Below, one piece after another: positions 34,914-45,600 of a DNA stretch of 64,000 bases. Source of the DNA: Silene conica (taxonomy: Eukaryota > Streptophyta > Magnoliopsida > Caryophyllales > Caryophyllaceae); the NCBI GenBank assembly GCA_029255685.2, contig CM055311.2, positions 573,001 to 637,000 of the forward strand. The letters run 5' to 3'. Under the pieces are notes generated by a model. That model was not told where the DNA came from and searched no databases. It saw nothing but the letters and a program-made list of their open reading frames with translations. Position 1 is the stretch's first letter. Every line of letters begins with the position of its first letter. The position numbers and the translations under genes are program-made.

Positions 34914-34926
34914 ATTTGGGGGAAAT
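34914..34926 (+). other. polypurine tract of the Tat-type element
   Basis: ATTTGGGGGAAAT immediately before the LTR start TGTTTAGCCC; the usual priming site for plus-strand DNA. Confidence 0.7.
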
Positions 34927-35377
34927 TGTTTAGCCCAAAATCTGTCATTATGCTATTGGGCCTAAAAACGAGCTAAGAAGAAAGCAGCCCATTTACAAAG
35001 CCAGATTGCATATAAAGAAAGAGACGTTGGAGGAGTATGAAGGGGTCAAAACCCTAGAGGAATATTCCCTAGACTCTCTCCTATATTCCTGGAGCTGACC
35101 AGGACCAAGACCAGCTGACCAGGAGTCCAAGTCTATAAAAAGAAGAATTAGGGCGTTTGTTATTCATTCACCTCTACGTTGTAATTTTTACTTACGCACG
35201 CCCGCATTTTTACTTAGCTCAAAACAGTGATCATCCTCGAAAATAGTGAAAAACTTGGTGGGATTTCGTTCCCCCCGCGGTTGTTTTCCTCATTGGGTTT
35301 TTCCGCGTCACCAAAACCTCACGTGTTATTCTTTTGTTTCTTTTGTTCTTCGCATTCATTTTCTACGTACATTCACA
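34927..35377 (+). repeat. Tat-type Ty3/gypsy 3' LTR
   Basis: Starts TGTTTAGCCCAAAATC after the purine tract and has a TATA box TATAAAAAG at about 35134. The right end (near ...ATTCACA, 35377) is estimated. No gene inside; the ORF at 35227-35415 is not convincing. Confidence 0.6.
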
Positions 35378-35580
35378 TATTGGTTGACACTTTGACCCAT
35401 ATCACAATAAATTGACCCGGTAAAAATTTTACCAAAACAACAGTCACACTCCCGATCGAGGAAACCACTCGCGATATGTTCATGTGCAAGGGCGACCTGA
35501 AAGACACCTTGCATTGAGTGGGAGATTTTAACGGACAAGAGAATTGGTAGCGCACACCTTGTATCGGACAAGTGGGAGAT
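35378..35580 (+). repeat. 3' end of internal region, second TGTTGGA-type element
   Basis: Similar to 31850-32058 over its last 100 bp, ending in the purine tract AGTGGGAGAT. Its left end abuts the Tat-type LTR, so the rest of the element is missing. Confidence 0.55.
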
Positions 35581-36808
35581 TGTTGGAGTATGTGTCCTCC
35601 ACAATAGTGCGTTAACATAAAAATCTCATTTAAGGAATATAAACTGGATATTTATATTTCCTTGTTAGTTGATCAACGTATATCGATAACGGTTGACTGA
35701 CTAGAGTTTGACGTTATTGTCGTATGACGGCGGTGATCAACTGACCCCTTACGGTCACACCTATAGGATGAGACCCAAATGAATAATTAATTAATTGTAT
35801 TCGATACAGATTAATTTATCCCTTAAATGTATGAGATTGAATGAGATTTGATTTAGTGATTAATATGTTAATTCACTAAATTAAATTGAGGTTTAATAAA
35901 GATTTTTTGAGGTAGAGGTAATTAGTTATTTATATTTACAAGAGGTTGTAAATTTAAATAATAACTAGCTATTATGAGACCCATTATATATTGATATAAT
36001 GGTAAAATATTACTCAATAAGTTGAGTGTATATTATTTATTAATTTGTGTCACATAATTGTTATTTGATCAAATTAATATTTAATTATGTAAGATAATTA
36101 ATAGTAAGACTTATAAGCATTTGTGGGACAAATATTATAAGATAAAATAGACCCATAATACACCATATGGGGCGTGCATATGATGCACAATGTGTGCTCC
36201 TTTGCTTTTGTCTTGTAGTGATTTGGAAGATATTTCCAACATAATCATTATAGCTAGTATGACAAAGCCTACTCTACCCTAGTTGCATGTGCTTATTTTA
36301 AGTGGAAAGCGTACTCCATTTGTGGAGAGTATGCCGTGGGATTGCTCTATATATAGAGCATTTCATGTTTTGCAAACTACACTCTTGAAATACACATGCA
36401 AAACCTCTCATCTCTTCCTCTCATATTCAAATACTAATATAAAACAAATATTACTAAGGTAGTAATATTAATAATATTAGTAATATATATAAGGGAATAT
36501 TACTACATAATATCTAGTTAATATTAGTAGTAATTTTTGGGTTTTCATCTTGGGTGCAATTGTGAGGAGGCATTCAACTTTGGGTGCTTAAAGTTTTGGA
36601 GGATCATCCCTTTTAATTAGCTCAAGAACAAACTTGATAGAAGATCAAGTTTGTGCCCTTTGTATACCAATATCAATGTAAGGAAACTAATTTCATCCTT
36701 ACTCTTTTATTTTGATTATTACTTAATAATGCATGCATGGTACTTAGGTCCTTTTATTTAATATTGATAATCTAATTAGAAAGTCTAATTAGGGTTATGG
36801 ACTTTCAA
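35581..36808 (+). repeat. second LTR of the TGTTGGA type
   Basis: Starts TGTTGGAGTATGTGTCCTCC, shares its first ~250 bp with the LTR at 32059 and has a TATA-like CTCTATATATAGAG at 36342-36355. The expected TCCAACA end is not found: near 36808 the sequence passes into Copia RT codons on the other strand, so the end is truncated or altered. Confidence 0.65.
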
Positions 36809-37904
36809 CTTCTTCATTCAAATCTCCGTGCAAGAATGCATTATTAACATCTAATTGACACATTATCCAACCTCTATTAACGGCCATGTGAAGTAAACGA
36901 CGAACACTCACCATTTTCGCTATCGGCGCAAAAGTCTCATGAAAATCTATTCCTTCGACCAGTGTGAATCCCTGTGCCACCAACCTCGTTTTGTATCTCT
37001 CGACATTGTCATCTGCATTAAATTTAATTTTATACACCCATTTGCAACCAATAGCCTTCTTATCTTTTGGTAAGTCTACTATCGCCCATGTCCGATTTGC
37101 TTCCAAAGCCACAATCTCCTTCTTCATAGCCTCTTGCCATCGAGAATCTTTCGAAGCTATAGTGTAGTTATGCGGTTTGTCACATGTCGTGATATTGGTG
37201 ACGAAATACAAGCAACATTATTAGCTAATGGATATCGCGTACCTTTCCTTGAATTAGATGATTGAACCGGGCTTGCAGGAATGGTGTTTTTATATTAGTC
37301 GAACCACACACATGATCACAAATATAATCCTTCCTCCAAGCTGGCTCGTGCCTCTCCCTCGCTCCTCTACCTAACTTGATTAGCTCAGGTCTCGATTAAA
37401 CCACCACATCCTCCCCGCGTCCTCCCTCTGTTGCGGTATCTGAATCATTCTCGGGCGTGGCATCAACAACCATTGGGGAACCCGCTGCACTACCTATTGT
37501 AGCCAAGTCGCGATCATTTGCCTTTGTCACAGTGTATGTGACACATTCAAAACTACTATCCCTTCTTTCCCCACTGGCAATACTCGTTGGGGGATCTCGG
37601 AAAGGAAAAATATTCTCATGAAAAACCACATCACGGCTTGAAAAAACTTCTTTACTCACCATATCATATACTCTCGTCCTTTCTTTCTGTATGGGTACAC
37701 TAGGAAAATGCAACGACGCCCTCGCTCACTGAACTTATCCTTCGGACGCCCCTTGTTATGAGCATAGCATAATGAGCCGTAACACCCTTAGATTTCCGGT
37801 GTCAGCTGTGTCAACACTGGGGCCGCCAGAACTTGACTCCCCCCTAACGTTTGACCCGTGGCTACCACGGCATTAGCCTTCCTCGATACCGTCTTCTTCG
37901 ACAT
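36795..37904 (-). pseudogene. internally deleted Copia gag-pol remnant
   Basis: Reading from the right: a gag-like start (MSKKTVSRKAN..., ATG at 37904) stops after about 40 codons. Near 37720 the sequence jumps to the region behind the integrase (KERTRVYDMVSKEVFSSRDVV and FHENIFPF, 37690-37610). The RT N-terminus follows at 37180-36800 (AIGCKWVYKIKFNADDN, LVAQGF, LDVNNAFLHGDL) and ends abruptly at the LTR near 36808. Most of gag, protease, integrase and the RT core are missing. Confidence 0.8.
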
Positions 37905-37956
37905 TGTTGTGTCGACTTCCTTCTTCCTGTGCCCTCTTTTTTTTTTGTAAAACCTA

Positions 37957-37968
37957 GCTCTGATACCA
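37957..37968 (-). promoter_or_regulatory. Copia primer-binding site
   Basis: Minus-strand TGGTATCAGAGC between the LTR at 37969 and the gag start at 37904. Confidence 0.85.
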
Positions 37969-38170
37969 TGAGAAGTTTGATTGAATGATTATTCTATTAA
38001 TTGGTGAATAAATTACAAGCTATACATGTCTATATATACTAAACAACTCCCTAAGGTTATGGTAAACCTATTGCTAATAAACTACAATATAATATACTAC
38101 AATTTCCTAATAACTTTCCTAATATCGAATTTTCATAAACCTATTTATCATAATATCTTCATATAAAACA
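37969..38170 (-). repeat. Copia 5' LTR (minus)
   Basis: Adjacent to the primer-binding site; the minus-strand end is ...CAAACTTCTCA. I place the outer edge at TGTTTTATATG (38170) because it gives TG...CA ends and about 200 bp. A TATATATAGAC box lies at about 38036-38026. The outer edge is uncertain. Confidence 0.6.
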
Positions 38171-38557
38171 ATCCAACTTTATTAAGCGACCACTCATTTA
38201 CTATATTAAATAAGTAGTTTTGTTATTAAAGTGAATCCTCTTAAAGGTAAAAGATGTGATACATACCAATATAATAAAAACATCTGTAACGGTAAAGTTT
38301 TCTTTATCGTAGTGCCTTTTTTTCCAAATGTGTACCACGCGTATAACAATCTTTGTAGTAAGCATATCGGCGGTCAAGTGACACATGACAACGGGAAGGC
38401 AGTTGAAAGCCATAACATAATTCTTAAAATTGCTCTTGATTTTTGTGAACGGTGAAAGATGGAGTCATGGAGATGACTCGGTTGCATTTGTATTTTATTT
38501 CTAGTGATTCTCTTATAGTGTTTTGAGATCTTAAGAATTTTAGGATTAGTTTACTAA
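38171..38557 (+). other. exon-like ORF of unknown origin and flank
   Basis: The frame 38231-38455 (75 codons) reads with ordinary coding composition (NGKVFFIVVPFFPNVYHAYN, then HIGGQVTHDNGKAVESHN and a CER* end) and may be the last exon of a host gene or gene fragment. I do not recognise it. The 100 bp after its stop recur at 40486-40590, so part of this segment was duplicated around the Harbinger element. Confidence 0.3.
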
Positions 38558-38825
38558 GACCCTGTTCTTTTGGACTGAAACTGAACTGAACTGAACTGAA
38601 CTTATAGGATCTGAACTGAACTTATAGGAACTGAACTGAACTGAACTTATAAGAACTGAACTGAACTGAACTTATAGGAACTGAACTGAACTTATAGGAA
38701 CTGAACTGAACTTATAGGATCTGAACTGCACTTATAGGATCTGAACTGAACTGAATTTATAAGATATGAACTGAACTGAATTTATAAGATCCGAACTTAA
38801 TTAACTTAATTTAATTTAAGTTAAC

Positions 38826-38826
<1 letters not shown>

Positions 38827-38876
<50 letters not shown>
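38827..38876 (+). repeat. TTA microsatellite
   Basis: A pure run of about 16 ATT units inside the Harbinger element. Confidence 0.95.
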
Positions 38877-39236
38877 CCAAGAGAAGACATTAATAAAAAA
38901 TAGTTTAAAACACAAGGTAATATAGAATATTTTCTACTCTATATACAATGGTTTGTTCATTATTCTTACATTATACTACGATTACATTACGATAAAAAAT
39001 AATCCACATATTACAATTTTTTCTAACTATTTATTTCCATATTATCACAATCCTCATCTACTTCATCTTCATTATCAATATCACTGTCGACAAAGAATCT
39101 ATAGCCTCGCCAAATATTTTTGACTAAGTTGCTTCGTACCTTATACACGGCCGTCTTCCGCTTTTATCAAACATGCCCGAATTTAATGTTCCTTAAATGT
39201 TCACATCATGTTGTATAATTCCAAGAGAGTGCATTC

Positions 39237-39434
39237 TTATAAAATTAGGAGGGTGAATGTAGAAACAATAATCGATATTTGATACTTATATGATATTTGG
39301 GGCATGATTTTTAACACCTTCCACCTTTTCTTTAATGGACCAAACGTCATTTGAACTTTCATTCTCGATGATGAATGTCGATAGTTGAAGTATTCTACCA
39401 TTTCTTTGGGCGGTCTATACTTGTATTCGGGCAT
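39237..39434 (-). pseudogene. HARBI1-like (DDE_Tnp_4) transposase remnant
   Basis: EYFNYRHSSSRMKVQMTFGP followed by LKKRWKVLKIMPQISYK matches the C-terminal block of plant Harbinger transposases, whose canonical form is F-NYRHSSLRN-IER-FG-LK-R. The catalytic residues of the DDE core are upstream and not preserved. It confirms the superfamily suggested by the TAA duplication. Confidence 0.75.
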
Positions 39435-40019
39435 ATGGCATTAGGGTGAGTATATGTAAGATCGTTTGATATTAATGAAATAGTAAAAACGGATACAATT
39501 ATTAATAATTTGTTCTTGTTTTTTAAAACAAAATAATGTGTATCGAATAATTAAAGGAAATGTTTTTTTATCGGTTGTTAAAATAATACTTCGTATATAG
39601 CTTTTTGAATTGAGTTTATATGAGTTGAACTGAACTGAACTGAACTTATAGGAACTGAACTGAACTTATAGGAACTGAACTGAACTGAACTGAACTTATA
39701 AGAACTGAACTGGACTTATAGGAACTGAACTGAACTGAACTGAATGAAGCTGAGCTGAACTGAATTGAGCTGAACTGAATAGAGCTGAGCTGAACTGAAT
39801 TGAGCTGAACTGAACTGAACTGAACTGAACTGAATAGAGCTGAACTGAACTGAATAGAGCTGAAAATAAGCCAGAAAGAACAGGGCCTTATAGGATCTGA
39901 ACTGAACTGAACTTATAGGAACTGAACTGAACTTATAGGAACTGAACTGAACTGAACTTATAGGATCTGAAGTGAACTTAAATTAACTGACTTGAAGTCC
40001 AAAAGACCATGGCCTAATA

Positions 40020-40225
40020 CTCTCTCCGTTCCGGTCAATAGTTATCTATTTCCATTTTGGGGTGTATCATTGAATTGTTATCTATTTCCATTTTTGGCAA
40101 CCTTTTGTGGACACATTTCATTGCATGTGGGGTCATGTGATTTGCGTGGTGCAAATTCATTCATACTTCTTTTCTTAATCTTTGTGTAAAAAGCAATAGA
40201 TAACAATTGATCGAGACGGAGGGAG
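40020..40225. mobile_element. Stowaway-like MITE (Tc1/mariner)
   Basis: The ends CTCTCTCCGTTCCGGTCAAT (40020-) and, read inwards from 40225, CTCCCTCCGTCTCGATCAAT are inverted. A TA duplication lies at 40018-40019 and 40226-40227. CTCCCTCCGT ends with a TA target are the classic Stowaway signature. It begins five bases after the Harbinger end. Confidence 0.92.
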
Positions 40226-40865
40226 TATAACTCATTTTAGTATATATATAATCTCCACAATTTTAGCATTTGACATATTGATTTTGAAAAATCTCCATAG
40301 TTAAAAGAATCAAATTAATTTTAAAAACGTAATATCCTAGCCAAATGGTGAATATTTCATTTTGAATATGAAATATTCTAATCCGATTCAATATGTCAGA
40401 TTCGTTTTTTATTTCAATAGTTAACTGTGTTTTTTCTCTTTTCAATATCTCTAATATAGTGATACGTCATACTAAAATGAAAATTTGTGAAGGATGAAGT
40501 CAAGAAGATGACTCGGTTGCATTTTTATGTTATTTCTAGTGATTCTCTTATAGTGTTTTGAGAAATTTAGAATTTTAGGATTAATTTACTACTATAACTC
40601 ATTTTAGTATACATAATCTCCACAATCTTAGCATTTGACATATTGAATTTGAAAAAAATTCATAATTAAAAGAATAAAATTAATTTAAAAAAAATAATAT
40701 CTTAGCCAAATGGTGAATATTCCATTTTGAATATGGAATATTTCTTATCCAATTCAATATGTCAGATTCGTTTTTTTTATTTCAATAGTTGACTGTGTTT
40801 TTTCTCTTTTCATTTACTCTAATTAATATAATGACACGTCATACTAAAATGAAAATTTGTGATGC
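40226..40865 (+). repeat. 367-bp tandem duplication
   Basis: Unit 1 (40226-40592) and partial unit 2 (40593-40865) share TATAACTCATTTTAGTATA starts and TTGACATATTG, CCAAATGGTGAATATT and CATACTAAAATGAAAATTTG blocks. The last ~105 bp of unit 1 also match 38457-38557, left of the Harbinger element. No gene. Confidence 0.85.
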
Positions 40866-40959
40866 CATGTCCGCTTTTTGGCTTTTGCATTAGAGAAGTA
40901 TATGATTTGTATTTAGTTAGATGTTTAGTAATTGAATATAACATTTTGCAATAGGTCTA

Positions 40960-41205
40960 TTGAGAGACCGCCTTTCAATAAGCCTTATTGAGAGACTATT
41001 GTACAAATTTAAGAAAAAATGGTACGAAAGGTAGGAAAATAGGTACAAAACAGGATTAAAGATAAAATGAGTACATTTATTTATGTAAATATGTACGAAA
41101 TTACTCTGGTACGATCAATGACAAAAGGGTCACGAAATACAAATAAAAGGGTTCAAAAGAAGGGTCTCTCAATAATTTATTGAAAGACCGTTTCTCTCAA
41201 GTTTT
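40960..41205. mobile_element. fold-back MITE
   Basis: ATTGAGAGACCGCCTTTCAATAAG near 40969 is inverted as TTATTGAAAGACCGTTTCTCTCAA at 41179-41202, with further TTGAGAGAC/GTCTCTCAA pairs inside. Short AT-rich interior without a gene. Superfamily not determined. Confidence 0.6.
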
Positions 41206-41455
41206 AGTGAACATTTTGTAAGGTAGTATTGTAACTTTTGATGTTTAAGAATTGAAGCAAGGATGTAAACAAACCCGTGAGGAATATTAAGACATATCGT
41301 AAACAAAACATTTTATATAATTATTTGATAAAATTTTTATTTTCATGATTTTATATGTTAAAATTATTATTTAAAGTATTAGATTTTACATATTTTACTC
41401 TAACTTATTTACAAACCCGTATCATCTACAATTGAAACAAACACACGGTATTAAT

Positions 41456-42154
41456 TAGGGATGACAATGAATATTGGATCCGGTCCAGATCCGTAAGACC
41501 CGACGCTGATCCTATTTTCCAGACCCGTTTGATCCGGGCCGGATCTGAATCCACTAGTTTTAAAATGGATCTGGATTCGGATCTTTCTACGCAGACCAGG
41601 ATCCGACGTTGGACCCGTTTTCATAGTAAAAACATCAAGTTTTGAAAAAAAAAAATGGCTGCAGTCTTTGATTAATTTAGAAAATGTACAAAACGCTTCA
41701 CTCTCTAGCTTTCATTTCTCCCCTTGTTCTTCCCTCATCTTCACTTCACATCCAAACCGTTTAATATACCGCAGTAGCTCAATATAAATACGTCTTTTGG
41801 CACGTCTTAGTTATTTTGTTTCTTGATCTGTGTTTGGATTACCTGGTCATTACTAACAACTAGTTGTACTATTTGGTTAAACATTATTGCTACACTACTA
41901 GATAACTATTTTTTCATTTTATTGTATTTCGGAAAATGGATATCAACAATATATGACTCGTGAATTTTTTTTCAAAATAATTTTGGACTAGAAACTTGGA
42001 CCCATAACGAACCCGAATCCGTTGAATCTGAATCTCACATATTTGGACCTATTGGATCCGGATTGGATATGGATCCATGGTATACATTATGCAATGCGGA
42101 TCTGGATCTGTATCCTGCTGGATCGGAACCAGATCCGACCCGTTGCCATCCCTA
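41456..42154. mobile_element. second hAT-like non-autonomous element
   Basis: The ends TAGGGATGACAATGA (41456-41470) and CCCGTTGCCATCCCTA (42139-42154) are inverted and match the ends of the element at 5822. Subterminal GATCC/GATCT clusters are present as in that copy. The flanks (GTATTAAT against AATATTAG) no longer form a clean 8-bp duplication, so this is an older or rearranged insertion. No coding capacity. Confidence 0.8.
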
Positions 42155-42692
42155 AATATTAGGTATGGTATTCCATTTCCATACCACTACCTAATTCTGA
42201 TTCCTAATTCCTAATTCCAAACGGATATATATATATATATATATACAACGGAGATCTGGTGAGTCTAGGGTTTTAAATGAGTCCGTCCTAACATTTCAGA
42301 CCGTCCAATCTAAACAAATGGACGCACAGGATAATGCCACGTTGCATTGACTTGTAAGACTTTGGGTTGAACAAAACCGTCAAAAAATCACTGTTTCAAA
42401 AAAACTGTTTTTCAACTTCTCTCTCCTCTTTATCTCTCCTAATAAACACTAAAACCCTAAAATCGAAAAATTGTTGTAATAATAATTTGCATCGTCAATC
42501 CAGGAACAAAATCACTTGATTGAGATCAATCGTAAGTAAAACTCGAAATTTGAATCTCTTTTTCATTATGTATAAACTTCTTTTTTTAAAACTTTAATTC
42601 TGATTGTTTTTCTGTACATATATAAACGCACATAATTTAGGAAAGTTGTGATGTTATAATGATGAATTGATACATATTTACAACAAAATGCA

Positions 42693-45600
42693 GGAATCGT
42701 ACAAGAATAATGGCAAAAAAGATTAAAAACAAAGCTTCAAGTCCGAAAAAAAGAAGTTAAAAAGGAAAATCAACGAAGTAGAAGATGAAGATCTTATTTC
42801 CAGTTGGAAGAAACAGAAAGTGACTTCGAAGAAAGGTGAAATGGAAATCGTTGATAAAGCTGCAAAAAAAAGGAAACAAAAGTATGTATCATTCCTAATA
42901 GATTTAAGTTCATTTTGGGTTATTTAAATCTGTTACTGTAACCTATTGTGCATGTTACACTTATTCAGTGTGTATGTTACACTTATTCAGTGTGTATGTA
43001 TACATAAATTGTTATTCGCATGTTACAGTTACTTAATTTGCATGTTACTGTTATTCTGTGTGTATGTTACATCAATATTTAGTAGCATGGTACAGTTACT
43101 AAATTTGTCATTGTTACTGTTGTTGTTGTTGTCATCGTCGTTGTTATTATTGGTGTCGTTGTTTTTGGTGTCATTGTTCTTCTTATTGTTGTTAAATGAT
43201 GTTGTTGTTACTGTTATTGTTTTGTAATATATATAGTTTATGTGGCAGGCTTGTTGAATTTGTAGTTAAATGTCGATCAACAACTTTGGTTGAAATTATG
43301 AACAACTTCACAGATGACCAGAAAAAAGTAGTTGAAGAGATCGGTTTTGAGGGCTTGTTAGAATTGAAAATAACAGAATTACCAAAGGGTATATTAAAAT
43401 GGGTGATACATGCATTCAACCAAAACAACTTCATGTTCAAAGTTTCTACAACAAAGGAATTTATTCTGAATAAGCATGACGTTTATGACTTTTTCATGTT
43501 ACCTAAGGAAGGTAACGAAGTAGAGTTTACACCAATTGGTCGTTGTAAACAGTCAGCACAAGAACCTTTGAAAGAACAGTGGCGTAGAAGGTTTGGCTTA
43601 GGAGAAATAACAGAGATGATTAAGATGAACGACTTATCTGACAAATTAAGGCGAACAACTGATAGTAGAGATGACTTTAAGCGGATGTTTGTGCTCTACA
43701 GTATGTGCACCTTCTTAGCACCAAACAAGAGCCATATACTAGACTTCAAGCTGTTTAACGTTGTCGAAGATGTTGCGCAAATCAGACATCTAGATTGGTG
43801 CAAATACGTGTTTGATAAGTTGGTTACAGCGGTTACAGAGTTTAAAGCTGGTGTTAAGAACTTGTGTGGATGCACATTGTTCCTGATGCTGGCATACATG
43901 CATAGAACAGAGTTTAAAGGAGACGTGCAGCCAACTGAACTCCCACTAATACAGCATTGGACAGATGACAAGCTGAAGAAAAGGGTACGTGATGAGAAAC
44001 AAGTAGGATGCTTGGGAGGTGGGACAATAACAAAGACAATATATCAAATTTGTGGGGGCAAACCAGAAGCTATTTCTAAAAAGGATGGAAGTCGGGGAAC
44101 TGCACTTCAGAGAGAGAAAGTGTATGTAACAATGGAACTACCTCGAGGGATTGAATCAGACGACCAGCTAAAGAAGAGGGCCATTGATGTAAGTTCATTT
44201 AAAATGGTTGTTATTGTAATGTCAAATCTGTGAAAAAGTTAAATAGCACTAACATTTATATGCATGTACTGTTTTGCAGGACATTCATTTGCTTTTCCTT
44301 GAGATGAAAAGGGATTCTGACCTTTTCTATGCTAGAAATATTAATCGTATGAACATCTTTAGGCAAAAAGTAGGGTCAAAATCAGGTGTCGCTGATGAAA
44401 GAAATGCAGCGTCGAGTACACCGGCTGCTCCGACAGAAACTCAGCAACTGTACAACAACCCTATTTTCCATGCTTATATGGACGAGCTGGTGAAGAGGAC
44501 GAAACATGCCCAAAGCCTTTCTATACCTTCTTTTGAAGAGTTTGAAGAGTTACTAAATGCATACGATAACTCCTTTGAAGAAAAAGAACAAAATGCCACA
44601 AAGACGAACGACTGGCAAGATAATAATGGAAAAGGCTTAGAAGAAATCGTTCTAAGCATAGCAAAGGAAGTTGGAAAAGATACTGCAAAGGAGAAATGGA
44701 CGGCTACTGAGCAGACATCAGACAAGGACGAGGGGCAGACTACACATGTTACAAACAGTAGCGATTTCAGCTACGTGTATGATAATGTGGCTCAGCGTGC
44801 ATACATGGTAAAGAGTCCAAGCATTGAGGCAGAAGAAAACAACAATGAAAATTCAGACAACACCGAAGACGACACCGAAGACGACAACGAAGACGACAAC
44901 GAAGACGACAACGAAGACAAAGAAGATGATATGCATTGTTTTCTACTTCACACAACGACTAAGGAAGAAGATTGTATGTCGCTGGTGGACTATGATTTCG
45001 GGTGTTTACTGGAATGTGGATATGAACAAGACAAAGTTATTCTGTTGTCGCAGTACATGATTCACCATAGTGAGTTGATGAGTCCTCTACTTCGACTAAG
45101 GAAAGAGGTGGTCGATTACTGTTATCTAACAGACCATAACTACGTGAATGAGTAAGTACACATTTGAACTGGTTACATTAGTATATATATTGTATATTTT
45201 TATCATGGACATTTGCATGTTTGCATCTTAAAATGTTTTTTTTTACAGTGAGAGACTACAAACATATGGATTGTTGCACTTTATGGCAAAGGATGATGCA
45301 AAAAGTATGATGGCGGATGAGTTGATAACAACATCAGTCTTAGAATGTTGGTCAATTATGCTTAATGAAATGGCTGAGACGAAGGTGATGGTTGATGACC
45401 CATCCAGATTATACATGGGGATTAATCATATGGTATGTTACTCTGAAGGTTTATTGATGTTACAGTAGTTAAAGTTTTGTGTTACACTGTAACATGTTGT
45501 ATGTTATTCTGAAGGTTTAATACATGTTATAGTAATATAAATTGTCTGTTATACTGTTTATTTTATTGTTACAAAATTTATATTTCAGGAACAAGTCATG

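Larger units (their letters stand above)
38558..40014. mobile_element. PIF/Harbinger element with CTGAA-rich terminal arrays
   Basis: The ends GACCCTGTTCTTTTGGACT (38558-) and, read inwards from 40014, GGCCATGGTCTTTTGGACTT are inverted and similar. A TAA target duplication lies at 38555-38557 and 40015-40017, the 3-bp TWA type of PIF/Harbinger. Both ends hold arrays of GAACTGAACTGAACTTATAGGA units (38570-38790, 39628-39870, 39890-39990). A second end-like sequence, AGAAAGAACAGGGCC at 39874-39888, suggests nesting of two related copies. A transposase remnant is inside. Confidence 0.75.

Noticed and set aside
38231-38455. Independent small host gene
   Set aside because: Coding-like, but I cannot assign a family; no promoter or second exon can be shown, so it is kept only as an unknown exon-like ORF.
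44767-45060. Frames on both strands with Arg/Leu/Cys or Lys/Thr repeats
   Set aside because: Shadows of the 12-bp acidic repeat in gene A exon 3.
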